Shown here one piece after another: positions 46,439-55,621 of a stretch of DNA of 64,000 bases. The DNA comes from Natronoflexus pectinivorans. GTDB lineage: Bacteria > Bacteroidota > Bacteroidia > Bacteroidales > Marinilabiliaceae. Within the stretch, counting starts at the first letter, position 1, and the number at the start of each line of letters is the position of its first letter. The notes beneath the pieces were generated by a model. It had not been told where the DNA came from. It was given only the letters and a program-made list of their open reading frames with translations, and did not search any database. Both the position numbers and the translations under genes were made by a program. The DNA is taken from contig NZ_SLWK01000008.1 in assembly GCF_004345615.1 (NCBI RefSeq), forward strand, positions 62,001 to 126,000, read 5' to 3'.

Positions 46439-46452
46439 TGCAAACGCTTGCA
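46439..46452 (+). promoter_or_regulatory. LacI/GalR-type operator
   Basis: TGCAAACGCTTGCA matches the family consensus TGnAAnCGnTTnCA at every fixed position. It lies about 25 nt downstream of the predicted start site, a position suited to blocking transcription of susC. No LacI-family gene lies in this window. Confidence 0.65.
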
Positions 46453-46753
46453 CGATAAAATAAAAATTAACAACTTTGTATAAATATTTTGGTTTGGATC
46501 AAATTAAGAGCATGAATCATCCATGTTAAGGAAAATTGACACACAGGTGAATCGAAGATCGGCGTAGCCAATGATTATTCATGGATGTTCTCCCAAGACC
46601 TCGGGAGCCAATAAAAAACAAATTATGGACACATAAAACGAGCCATGAGAATCGTCAACAGAGTTGAACTAATCAGAATTAATTAGGAGAGAGACAGCAC
46701 ACGATGTGTGCCTATTTATATGCCAATCAATTATTTAATTTAACATCGAAGCT

Positions 46754-49700
46754 ATGAAAAGAAAAAGTCTGGTATTGTTATTTTGCTTGATTTTGGGCCT
46801 GACTTCTTATGCGCAGCATAGAGTCAGTGGTGTTGTTTACGACACCACCAATGAGCCCGTTCCCGGGCTTGCAGTTCTTGAAAAAGGAACGAGCAACGGG
46901 GTAATTACTGATATTGACGGAAGGTTTACCATTAATGTTGAAGGAGAGGCATCAGAATTGGTCTTCTCTTTTGTTGGAATGGAAACCCAGGAAATTACGG
47001 TTGGTTCTCAAACCCAAATTGATGTCATTATGCGTGACTCTTTTGCCGACCTTGATGAGGTGGTTGTAATAGGTTATGGCGTGCAGCGTCGTGCACTTAT
47101 TACTGGAGCCAATGTAAATGTTGGGGGAGATCGTATTGCTGAACAAAACACTGCAACAGCCATGGAAGCTCTTCAGGGGGTTGCTCCCGGTGTAAGCATT
47201 GTAAGAAATCACGGTGCTCCAGGAGCAGGTACCAAGGTTACCATCCGTGGGATGGGAACCATTGGAAATGCTAGTCCACTTTACATTGTAGATGGAATCG
47301 CCATGTCTAATATCGATTATTTAAATCCATCAGACATTGAATCCATTGATGTGTTAAAGGATGCGGCCTCAGCCGCAATTTATGGATCCCGGGCTGCAAA
47401 CGGGGTTATTCTTGTAACAACCAAAAAAGGTAAACCTGGCGCTTCAACAAGGGTTACCTACGATGCTTACTTTGGGGTTCAAAACCTATACAAAAAGCCA
47501 TCGGTGCTTAACGCGCAGGAGTACATGTACATTTTCGATGAAGCCCGTATAAATGATGGTGCAGATCCATACAATTGGGAAAATCGGATCATCAACGGAA
47601 ATACCTATTTCGATCAGAACTATCCAGGTAATCCGGGTCAGGCTTACGGACAGTATGTTTGGAATCGTCTTCAAAATGGATGGACCGGAACTGATTGGGT
47701 GGATGAAATTACAAAATCCAATGCTCCTGTTCAAAGTCACTCTGTTAATATTACCGGCTCGTCGGAGGATATTACCTATGCCATGGGTTTTTCGTATCTG
47801 GAACAGACCGGAATTATTGGGGGAGATATAACTGATGCCGGTTATCGCAGATTAACGGCACGCTTTAACAGCGAGATGGTGCTGTTTAAGAACGATCAGC
47901 GTGACATCATCACAGTTGGAGAAAACTTTACTTTTACCAACAGTCGCAACAGGAGCGTGGCAACCGGCGATATTTACTGGAACGATTTGCACAATGCCAT
48001 TGTGACAAATCCTATGATGCCTGCTCATTACGATATGGGCGCACTTAACCGTTTGACTTATGGTTATGGACCAACGCTTGAGGGGATAGACAGAAATCAA
48101 CACAACCCCATTGGAACCATGTACGACAGGCATAACTATAATTGGGGGAAAGGAAATACCTATTCAGGTGCTGTTTATGCTGTCATTGAACCGGTGGCTG
48201 ATCTTAAATACCGATCTTCTTTTGGTCTGAACGGGTGGTTTGGACATTTCAGATCATACAAATCTGTTTATGAACGCGCCAATCTTGACCGTCGCTCCAG
48301 AGACAATGTGACTCAGAGTATGAATCAGGGAACTGTTTATACCTGGACAAATACGCTGACTTACGATACCAGAGTGGAAAATCACAGATTTAATTTTCTG
48401 GTAGGTTCAGAAATGGTCAGAAATGTATTAAACACCAGCATGGAAGCGATGAAGGCTGGAACCGATTTTGGTTTGCCACAGCATGCTTATTTGCGCAACG
48501 TACAATCAGTTGAATCAGTAGGAGATATTTCAGCAACGGGTGCTGACTGGGCCGCTCAAAGAGGAGGGTTGATGTCGTATATGGGAAGGGTTTCTTACAA
48601 CTATATGGAGCGTTATCTGTTTGATGCTACTATACGTGCCGATGGTTCTTCAAACTTTGCGAAAGGTAATCAATGGGGATACTTTCCATCAGTTTCGGGT
48701 GGCTGGATATTTACCGACGAAGATTTTATGGATAACCTGGACTGGATGACATTTGGTAAGGTAAGAGCATCGTGGGGTCAAAATGGAAATCAATCAATTC
48801 CTAACTTTATTTACTCTTCAAACATCAGTTATTTGGAACGTGGTTACTATTTCGGTCCTGATAAACTGGTCTCTGCAAACACGGCTATTCCTGAAAACAT
48901 CCCAAATCCGGATGTGACCTGGGAAACTTCAGAGCAGTTGAATATTGGATTGGATGCAAATTTCCTTCATAATCGGTTAGGTTTGAATCTGGATTGGTAT
49001 AAAAAAACAACCAAAGACTGGTTGGTTAGGGCGCCCATTTTGGGAACATTTGGAGCATCTGCCCCATATATAAATGGTGGAGATGTTGAAAATAAAGGAT
49101 TTGAAATAATGCTGTCATGGAATGACAGGGTAGGAGAGTTTCGTTATGGCGTGACTCTGAGCGGAGCTCAAAATAGAAACAAGGTGACTCGTTTAGCCAA
49201 TGCAGAGGGTCTTATAACCGGAGAGACCAATGTCTTGTCGCAAGGAACTTCCTACGTGTATAGAGTGGAGGTTGGTCAGCCAATCGGATATTTTTACGGA
49301 TATAAAACCGATGGTATTTTCCAGAACCAGGCTGAAGTTGATCAATATGTAACTGCCGATGGGACTACTATTGTTATTGGTTCTGAGCCTGATACCCCAA
49401 GACGTCCTGGAGATGTTCGTTTTGTGGATCAAAACGGGGACGGTGTTATTGATGAAGCAGACAAAGTGAAACTGGGTAGTCCTCATCCTGATTTTGAACT
49501 AGGAATGCAGTTAAATGCCGAATTCAGAGGTTTCTACGTGAATACCACTTTAGCAGGAAAATTTGGAATGCAGGTTATGCAATCATATCGCGATTTTGCC
49601 GGATCACCAATGCAAAACTATCCAACATCGGTATTTAACCGTTGGCATGGTGAAGGCACATCTAACAGATATCCTCGCCTGAGCGCGTTGCCAAACGCCA

Positions 49701-49978
49701 ATGGAAATTATATTTCTGATATCTATATGTATGATGCCGATTATTTAAGAATAAACAATCTCACCTTTGGATACCGATTTGATCGCTATCTGAATGCTGT
49801 GGATTGGGTGCAGGGAGCTTCGTTATACGTTTCTGTAAATAATCTGTACACATTTACTAAGTATGATGGAATGGATCCTGAGGTTGGGTATGCACCGGAC
49901 GATTGGGCGTCAGGTATTGACCTTGGATTGTACCCGCTGCCGCGTACTGTTATGCTGGGTATAAACGTGACTTTTTAA
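46754..49978 (+). CDS. SusC/RagA family TonB-linked outer-membrane protein
   Basis: 1,074 residues. Signal peptide (LVLLFCLILGLTSYAQ). A carboxypeptidase-regulatory domain (~25-100, VSGVVYDTTNEPVPGLAVLE) is followed by the SusC-type TonB box DEVVVIGYGVQRR and a plug with MEALQGVAPGVSIV, TIRGMGTIGN, PLYIVDGIAMSN and AASAAIYGSRAANGVILVTT. The barrel ends in MLGINVTF. With SusD it forms the outer-membrane import channel for oligosaccharides. Context of PL1, PL9 and GH88/105 genes downstream implies pectic oligogalacturonides. Expression is probably controlled by the LacI-type operator upstream. The leader of ~340 nt includes a GCACAC-GAT-GTGTGC hairpin at ~46699. Confidence 0.96.
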   Translation: MKRKSLVLLFCLILGLTSYAQHRVSGVVYDTTNEPVPGLAVLEKGTSNGVITDIDGRFTINVEGEASELVFSFVGMETQEITVGSQTQIDVIMRDSFADLDEVVVIGYGVQRRALITGANVNVGGDRIAEQNTATAMEALQGVAPGVSIVRNHGAPGAGTKVTIRGMGTIGNASPLYIVDGIAMSNIDYLNPSDIESIDVLKDAASAAIYGSRAANGVILVTTKKGKPGASTRVTYDAYFGVQNLYKKPSVLNAQEYMYIFDEARINDGADPYNWENRIINGNTYFDQNYPGNPGQAYGQYVWNRLQNGWTGTDWVDEITKSNAPVQSHSVNITGSSEDITYAMGFSYLEQTGIIGGDITDAGYRRLTARFNSEMVLFKNDQRDIITVGENFTFTNSRNRSVATGDIYWNDLHNAIVTNPMMPAHYDMGALNRLTYGYGPTLEGIDRNQHNPIGTMYDRHNYNWGKGNTYSGAVYAVIEPVADLKYRSSFGLNGWFGHFRSYKSVYERANLDRRSRDNVTQSMNQGTVYTWTNTLTYDTRVENHRFNFLVGSEMVRNVLNTSMEAMKAGTDFGLPQHAYLRNVQSVESVGDISATGADWAAQRGGLMSYMGRVSYNYMERYLFDATIRADGSSNFAKGNQWGYFPSVSGGWIFTDEDFMDNLDWMTFGKVRASWGQNGNQSIPNFIYSSNISYLERGYYFGPDKLVSANTAIPENIPNPDVTWETSEQLNIGLDANFLHNRLGLNLDWYKKTTKDWLVRAPILGTFGASAPYINGGDVENKGFEIMLSWNDRVGEFRYGVTLSGAQNRNKVTRLANAEGLITGETNVLSQGTSYVYRVEVGQPIGYFYGYKTDGIFQNQAEVDQYVTADGTTIVIGSEPDTPRRPGDVRFVDQNGDGVIDEADKVKLGSPHPDFELGMQLNAEFRGFYVNTTLAGKFGMQVMQSYRDFAGSPMQNYPTSVFNRWHGEGTSNRYPRLSALPNANGNYISDIYMYDADYLRINNLTFGYRFDRYLNAVDWVQGASLYVSVNNLYTFTKYDGMDPEVGYAPDDWASGIDLGLYPLPRTVMLGINVTF

Positions 49979-50090
49979 TCACTATTTTATGCCTTAATAG
50001 CTTGTTGAACTTTTTTATATGCCAGATAGTCAAGTGTTTATAGGTATTTAGTCGTGTTGTTCAATCAGATGATGATAAGGTATTTACTTA

Positions 50091-50143
50091 AATCTTATAT
50101 CTAGTAATCTAATCCCGAATATCTCGGGACTAACGATCTATTG
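50091..50143. repeat. Family D-like repeat between susC and susD
   Basis: AATCTTATATCTAGTAATCT, then TCCCGA-ATATC-TCGGGA (hairpin) and CTAACGATCTATTGA. It is close to 43462-43514 and related to 55575-55612. Confidence 0.55.
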
Positions 50144-50186
50144 ATGCCTTTATTGGTTTAATTGTTGAAAACAGAAGCATTTTATT

Positions 50187-51914
50187 ATGAGAAAATTATT
50201 GTATTTAATCGCTATAGGTGCAATTCTCATCACCAGTTGTGATGATCATTTGAGCACCAAAAACCTATTCAATAAAAGTACCGATAATTTTTATCGGACT
50301 CCAACTGATATAGATGAAGCAATGGCCGGCGTTTACAATGCGTTGTTTGTTCAGACAAACACAGGACTGGCCGATGAGCACATTGCTGCCAGCATGTTCA
50401 GCGACTTAGTATTTGCAGGTGGTGGAGCAGATGATGCTTTCGCACACAATGCCGCATCGTTTGCCGATCCTGCAGAAGATACTTATCATCCTTTGTGGCT
50501 CGAAACATACAGAGGTGTATTTCGTGCAAATAGCATTATAGCCGCCCTGGAAAGTGAGGATGCCGGTTTTTCTGAATATTTTGCATCAGAACAGGATGCT
50601 GAAACATACCTTGACAATGCTTTGGGAGAAGCTTATTTCATGCGTGGATTTTTAATGTTCAGGGCTGCACGTTTTTTTGGCGGAATGCCTTTAATTCTGG
50701 CTCCTGATGCCGATAGGTTTGTGCCACGGTCTTCTTTTTCAGAAACTTTCAGCCAAATAGCCTCTGATTTTCATAAAGGAGCTACCCTGATGGCAGAAGT
50801 TGATGTAAACACCATCTCTGTTAACCGATATGGACATGGAAACCGATGGACAGCCAAAGCCTATTTGGCTCGTACATTTTTACATTACACCGGTTATATG
50901 ACCAACATTGAAAATCAACCAACCACTCAAATCACTTTGCCGGATGGAACGGTCATTACTCGTAATGATGTCGTTGAGCATCTTGAAGATGTAATTGATA
51001 ACAGTGGTTATGCTTTGGTTTCTGATTTTAGAAATTTGTGGCCCTATTCACATATCAATCAAAGTGCTGGTGAAACCGTTTTGCCATGGGCTGAGAATGA
51101 AGGTCTTCAATGGGCTGGACAAGATGGTCCGAACTCAAATATTGGAACCGGAAACACTGAGGTAATGTTTGCTAAAAGATACGCTTTTGCCGATTGGAGC
51201 AATACGAAATACCGAAATTGGGCAGTTTTGTTTTTCTCTGTTCGTGGACAGGATGTTGGCCCCTATGGACAAGGCTGGGGATGGGGTACAGTTAATCCTA
51301 ATTTTTACAACAATTGGTCAAACGATGATCCCCGGAAACGAGGTTCTGTGTTAGATCTTAATGCCAATGACGAAGGTGTTGAAGCATACAATCCCGATGC
51401 AAATAATGGAGTTCAGCAAACTGAATTGGTCAACAAAAAGTACATTCAGCTGCGACATGATGGTGAAGAAGGCGTAAAAGGGATGTTTTATTACATCTAC
51501 CGTCCCGGAAGTACCAGTGATAGCTATATGCTTTGGTCTGCTCAGGATTTTTACTACCTCCGTTTTTCTGATGTTTTACTGATGCATTCTGAACTTTCTG
51601 AAACTGCCGATGGCTTGAACGCAGTTCGTGCACGTGCCGGATTGGAGCCGGTCAGCTATTCTTTGGAGGCTTTAAAAGTTGAGCGTAAGCATGAATTCGC
51701 CTTTGAAGGAATTCGTTGGTTTGACCTGGTTCGCTGGGGAGATGTTGAAAACAGTGGCAACAACTATTTCTCACAGGCTGCACCTGTTATCAATAACGGT
51801 GTTGAAGCAGTACATTCAGTAAGTTATCGTCCGGAAACAAAAGGATTGGTGCCAATTCCGGAATCTGAAATTCGCCTTTCCGATGGTTTGTATACTCAAA
51901 ATCCCGGATGGTAA
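50187..51914 (+). CDS. RagB/SusD family nutrient-binding outer-membrane lipoprotein
   Basis: 575 residues. Lipoprotein signal peptide with lipobox ILITSC and Asp-Asp after the Cys, which suits surface display. SusD-like TPR region: NFYRTPTDIDEAMAGVYNAL, GEAYFMRGFLMFRAARFFGGMPLI, then the C-terminal WSAQDFYYLRFSDVLLMHSE, GLNAVRARAGLEPV, VERKHEFAFEGIRWFDLVRWG and VPIPESEIRLSDG. It caps SusC and binds the glycan. It is separated from susC by 208 nt containing a repeat, but is clearly the partner gene. Confidence 0.96.
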   Translation: MRKLLYLIAIGAILITSCDDHLSTKNLFNKSTDNFYRTPTDIDEAMAGVYNALFVQTNTGLADEHIAASMFSDLVFAGGGADDAFAHNAASFADPAEDTYHPLWLETYRGVFRANSIIAALESEDAGFSEYFASEQDAETYLDNALGEAYFMRGFLMFRAARFFGGMPLILAPDADRFVPRSSFSETFSQIASDFHKGATLMAEVDVNTISVNRYGHGNRWTAKAYLARTFLHYTGYMTNIENQPTTQITLPDGTVITRNDVVEHLEDVIDNSGYALVSDFRNLWPYSHINQSAGETVLPWAENEGLQWAGQDGPNSNIGTGNTEVMFAKRYAFADWSNTKYRNWAVLFFSVRGQDVGPYGQGWGWGTVNPNFYNNWSNDDPRKRGSVLDLNANDEGVEAYNPDANNGVQQTELVNKKYIQLRHDGEEGVKGMFYYIYRPGSTSDSYMLWSAQDFYYLRFSDVLLMHSELSETADGLNAVRARAGLEPVSYSLEALKVERKHEFAFEGIRWFDLVRWGDVENSGNNYFSQAAPVINNGVEAVHSVSYRPETKGLVPIPESEIRLSDGLYTQNPGW

Positions 51915-52001
51915 AAGCGATTTCGAAAATATGGCTGTCTAAATTGTCGAATATTCATATTCAATAATTACAATTTGTGAGTAAACACGCTTTCACACCT
52001 C

Positions 52002-52027
52002 TAAGCCTCCCCCTTGGGGGAGGCTTA
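52002..52027 (+). terminator. Perfect GC-rich hairpin between susD and the lipoprotein gene
   Basis: TAAGCCTCCCCC and GGGGGAGGCTTA pair exactly with only TT between them. It is followed by AAAATCC, not a T run, so it may attenuate or protect mRNA rather than terminate. It is a type of palindrome often seen between genes in Bacteroidota. Confidence 0.5.
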
Positions 52028-52159
52028 AAATCCACCCGGGATGTAGTGATGAATTATTTTGTAGTGTTTACGATTTTGAAAGATAAGGATAGTTAAGATT
52101 TTATTATATAACAGCCTCAAACAGAAATAATATGTTTAACTGTATTAAACAACAGACAA

Positions 52160-52960
52160 ATGAAAATATTTAAAAATATATATCTTGTCATCGCATCTGT
52201 TTCCATTCTTGTTATAGCATGCGATCCTATTGAAGACAGGGATCTGTTAAAGAATGCTTTTAACCCTGATGATATTGAACTGGCAGTGGAACACTCTGCA
52301 CCGGGAAGTAATCTGTTCACTCTCAAATTAAAAACTCCGGGTATAACCGGTTACTGGGATTATACCATAGGCAAGGGGTTCAGCAATGAAGTGGAAGTGT
52401 TGTATCCCATCACAGGAACACAAACCTTTAGTTATGTGGTCTCATCTGGTTACATTGGTAACAATATGAATGATATAGAGTATGTTGTGAAATCCATTGA
52501 TGTTGAAATTACTCAACTCGATAATGAGGTGCCTGAGCAATGGAGAAACCTGGTGGGCGATGGAAGTAAAACATGGGTGTTCGACAAATCTGATATCACG
52601 CGATGGTGGTATATGACAGATGCCGATCCGGCCGCTTTTTGGTGGCAACCTGACGATGGCCCCTCTGATGAAACAGGTCGCATGATTTTTGACCTGGAAG
52701 GTCAACCAAACTTCACTTATTTTGCTTCGCCGGATGCAGAGGCTGTTGGTAACACAACTTGGGTTTTTAACTCAGATTTTAGCGAACTCAGGCTAATTGG
52801 TGAAGCCAATATTCTTGGTGTTGAAGGCGGGGGAGAGCATGTGGATGGTCTGAAAAACTACCGGATACTGGAGCTTACCGAAGACAGGCTTGTATTATTT
52901 AATACACCCGTGGCCTGGAGCCCCGGTTGGGTCTGGGTTTTTAAACCGGCTGAAGATTAG
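52160..52960 (+). CDS. SusE-position surface lipoprotein, probable glycan-binding
   Basis: 266 residues. Lipoprotein signal (IFKNIYLVIASVSILVIAC) followed by acidic DPIEDRD. Two parts are visible: an Ig/PKD-like first half (TLKLKTPGITGYWDYTIGKGF, PITGTQTFSYVV) and a Trp-rich second half (SKTWVFDKSDITRWWYMTD, FWWQPDDG, WSPGWVWVFKP). The second half resembles a C-terminal module found in other Bacteroidota lipoproteins encoded after SusD. Its many exposed aromatic residues fit sugar binding. The function is inferred from position, and no family was recognised with certainty. Confidence 0.7.
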   Translation: MKIFKNIYLVIASVSILVIACDPIEDRDLLKNAFNPDDIELAVEHSAPGSNLFTLKLKTPGITGYWDYTIGKGFSNEVEVLYPITGTQTFSYVVSSGYIGNNMNDIEYVVKSIDVEITQLDNEVPEQWRNLVGDGSKTWVFDKSDITRWWYMTDADPAAFWWQPDDGPSDETGRMIFDLEGQPNFTYFASPDAEAVGNTTWVFNSDFSELRLIGEANILGVEGGGEHVDGLKNYRILELTEDRLVLFNTPVAWSPGWVWVFKPAED

Positions 52961-52978
52961 GTCGTTTCCGATAGAGGA

Positions 52979-53074
52979 GGAATCCTGAAAATCTGTCAAC
53001 AGATTGATGAATTAATATCAATCGCAGAATCTTCTATGTCAAAATTGGCGAGTATGTAACAGGTTTTCAGGATT
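52979..53074 (+). terminator. Long stem-loop after the SusE-position gene
   Basis: GAATCCTGAAAATCTGT (52979-52995) pairs with ACAGGTTTTCAGGATTC (53058-53074) with one G-U pair, followed by TCTTTTTTCGG. The 62-nt interior can form smaller hairpins. Confidence 0.6.
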
Positions 53075-53165
53075 CTCTTTTTTCGGTATTGTTGAATAAA
53101 TAATCAGTTGTTTTGTGTAATTCTGATTATAACTCTGAATTGCAAAAACTCTTACATTCAATTGT

Positions 53166-54230
53166 ATGATTAGACGAGATTTTATTTCAAGATTAGGATT
53201 ATTTGGTGGTTTGGTTGTAGCTCCGGCCTCTCTTTTAAAGGGATGTGTCAAATCACAATCCGACGTTGCCGACTTTTATACACCCATTCGCGAAAAGGTA
53301 AAAATGGCAATGCTCACCACTCAAAAACAGAACTGGGAACATGGCATGGCCACTCAGGCTTTTGTGGAGGCGAGTGATGAAAAAATGATGATACTGATGG
53401 CAAAGGAAGCTGTTGTGAGGCAGGACAGTGACGGGAGGCTGGCTGTTTTGGGGGTGGCAAATGGAATCACCGACTCTGCAACACCCGGTGAAGCTGTGCT
53501 GAAAACTTCTGTATTGCTTAATGACCCTCGAATGAAGGAGGCGACCGATCGAATGCTGGACTATTTTTTCAATGGTGCACCTAAATCCGATGAGGGACTG
53601 ATTTACCATTCTCACCATGGACCTGAATTGTGGGCTGATTCCATGTATATGGCTCCTCCATTTTTCGCCTATGCAGGTCATCCGGAGGAAGCTTTGAAAC
53701 AGCTAAATGGAATCAGAGAGAAATTGTGGGATAAGGACAAACGTCTTTACGCCTATAGATGGAGCGATATAACTAAACAAATTTCCAATCCTAAATTATG
53801 GGGGCTTGCAAATGGTCATGCAATTCATGGGAAAGTGAAACTTATTGAGTACCTACCACCTGAATATGAAGCCGACAGACAGAAATTGATTGTAGCAGTT
53901 CAGGATCACCTGGAGGGCTGTTTAAATTATATGCGCACCGATTTTCTGTTTCATGACTCCATTGACAACTCTTCAACCTTTGTGGAGACCAGCCTTTCTG
54001 AGAGATTGGCTTACACCATTTTTAAGGGTATTAAACAGGGCTGGCTACATAAAGATTATCTTGAAACCGGCCTGAAAATGAGAGATGCTGTTTACAGTAA
54101 AGTTGATGAGTTTGGTTTTGTTCGGGGAATTCTGGGACCACCTTCTTACTCAGAACCTGGTACATCTACAGAGGGGCAGGCTTGCTTTTTAATGATGGAA
54201 GCAGCATTTGATGATTTGCAAATCAGTTAG
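53166..54230 (+). CDS. GH88/GH105-like unsaturated uronyl hydrolase, Tat-type lipoprotein
   Basis: 354 residues. The start MIRRDFISRLGLFGGLVVAP is a twin-arginine signal and LLKGC a lipobox, so the folded enzyme is probably exported by Tat and lipidated. The mature part looks like an (alpha/alpha)6 six-hairpin glycosidase: KQNWEHGMATQAFVEA, GLIYHSHHGPELWADSMYMAPP, GLANGHAIHGKV and GTSTEGQACFLMMEAAF. The ELWADSMYMAPPF stretch carries the catalytic-type Asp. Such enzymes hydrolyse the unsaturated uronic acid left by pectate lyases, which fits the PL1 and PL9 genes nearby. GH105 (rhamnogalacturonyl) and GH88 (glucuronyl) cannot be separated by eye. The stop is 12 nt before the deacetylase gene. 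Confidence 0.78.
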   Translation: MIRRDFISRLGLFGGLVVAPASLLKGCVKSQSDVADFYTPIREKVKMAMLTTQKQNWEHGMATQAFVEASDEKMMILMAKEAVVRQDSDGRLAVLGVANGITDSATPGEAVLKTSVLLNDPRMKEATDRMLDYFFNGAPKSDEGLIYHSHHGPELWADSMYMAPPFFAYAGHPEEALKQLNGIREKLWDKDKRLYAYRWSDITKQISNPKLWGLANGHAIHGKVKLIEYLPPEYEADRQKLIVAVQDHLEGCLNYMRTDFLFHDSIDNSSTFVETSLSERLAYTIFKGIKQGWLHKDYLETGLKMRDAVYSKVDEFGFVRGILGPPSYSEPGTSTEGQACFLMMEAAFDDLQIS

Positions 54231-54242
54231 GCGATTTACTAT

Positions 54243-55379
54243 ATGAATCAATATTTATTATTAATGGTCATCACTGTTTTATCAGTGATATCTTGCGGTG
54301 ACAAGAGGGGTGAAGATTTCAGAACTGAGTCACCCGTCAACCCGGGAGGGTTTCCGGATGGGGATGTTCCCCAAATGATTGTGCTGGGATCTGATGACAA
54401 TACAAGTGTTGATGGAATGAACTGGATCCTTGACTTTATGGCTTCCAGAAGCCATAAAGATGGAACCTCTTTAAGGATGTCATTTTATTCAAACTCCCGC
54501 TCTTCTTCGGATTGGCATCTTCCTGAAAACCGTAAACTGGTTGAAGTTCACAAAAGGGCTTACAACCTTGGTCATGAATTGGGAAATCACACCTCAAACC
54601 ATGCTTTTTGTGTTTACGGACAAACAGGGGAAGGCCAAATCAGAATCACGCGGGATTCCATTTGCCGCATAGTGAATGATTTTTCTCATGATCTTGTTCA
54701 CCTGGTTGGAATGAATCCCAAGCATATTGTCGGTTTTCGTACGCCATACCTGGCCTGGAGCGATTCGGTCTTCTATGTGATAAACAACAAAAGTTTTTGG
54801 TATGACTGCTCCATTACCGAGTCGCGCCACGGGCCGGGTCGCTATATATGGCCATTTACCATGGATCATGGTGCTTCCGGAACAATTGGTTCGTGGTGGA
54901 CAGAGAATCATGGCACATCCGTGGGACGACACCCGGGACTTTGGCAATTGCCTTGTTATTCATTTCAGGCTCCTGATTCTCTCTTTGCATTCATGGATTC
55001 AGTTGCGGGAAGAACCCATAACGGACTTATCACCGGGCTGGATTACAACATGTGGTCTGCACCGCGAAGCGGTTGGCTTTTAAATAAGGATCAGTCCCTG
55101 GCAGTTCTGAAACATACTTTAAAACTAAACTTGGAAGGGAACAGGGCTCCAATGACCATTGGTATGCACTCTCAATACTATGCCGATGACTTTAATGGGT
55201 TAGGATTCCAGAACATCTCAAAGGCTGTTGATCGGCGTGCTGTTATTGAGGAGTTTATCGACTATGCTCTTCAGTTTGATGATGTATGGTTTGTAACAGG
55301 TGCGCAAGTAATACATTATATGAGAAACCCTGTAGATAAGAAACATTTTAATCCAGATAACTATTTGTTTACGAAGTAA
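54243..55379 (+). CDS. Polysaccharide deacetylase family lipoprotein
   Basis: 378 residues. Lipobox VISCG after a short signal peptide. NodB/CE4-like elements are visible: VLGSDDNTS with the metal-binding Asp pair (~residues 50-55), GHELGNHTSNH with the His-x3-His pair, GFRTPYL for the Arg-containing motif 3, and TIGMHSQYY late for the motif with His. Likely removes acetyl or N-acetyl groups from a polysaccharide in the periplasm or at the surface. The N-terminal segment replaces the usual TFDDG with SDDNT, as in animal-type chitin deacetylase-like proteins. It follows the GH88/105-like gene by 12 nt. Confidence 0.8.
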   Translation: MNQYLLLMVITVLSVISCGDKRGEDFRTESPVNPGGFPDGDVPQMIVLGSDDNTSVDGMNWILDFMASRSHKDGTSLRMSFYSNSRSSSDWHLPENRKLVEVHKRAYNLGHELGNHTSNHAFCVYGQTGEGQIRITRDSICRIVNDFSHDLVHLVGMNPKHIVGFRTPYLAWSDSVFYVINNKSFWYDCSITESRHGPGRYIWPFTMDHGASGTIGSWWTENHGTSVGRHPGLWQLPCYSFQAPDSLFAFMDSVAGRTHNGLITGLDYNMWSAPRSGWLLNKDQSLAVLKHTLKLNLEGNRAPMTIGMHSQYYADDFNGLGFQNISKAVDRRAVIEEFIDYALQFDDVWFVTGAQVIHYMRNPVDKKHFNPDNYLFTK

Positions 55380-55574
55380 ACAAGTAGTTGATTCTATTTA
55401 TTCTGAAAATCACTGCAGCTACAAATATACCCAGTATATCAGTTAGTTGAACTGGCAAGTAAACCTCCAATTATTATTGCAGTTTATTAATCTTTTTTAT
55501 TTGCTTGATTAATAAACATATGAGAGTTTATGGATGTCTCATTTAACCAGTTGATAATAAAAAGTTTGCTTGCA

Positions 55575-55612
55575 TCTATTGTCTAAAAATCTAATAATCT
55601 AACGATCTATTA
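55575..55612. repeat. Short family D-like repeat before nagB
   Basis: TTGTCTAAAAATCTAATAATCTAACGATCTATT shares the AATCTAAT and AACGATCTATT words with 50091-50143 and 43462-43514 but lacks the CCCGA hairpin. Confidence 0.4.
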
Positions 55613-55621
55613 TAATACGAA

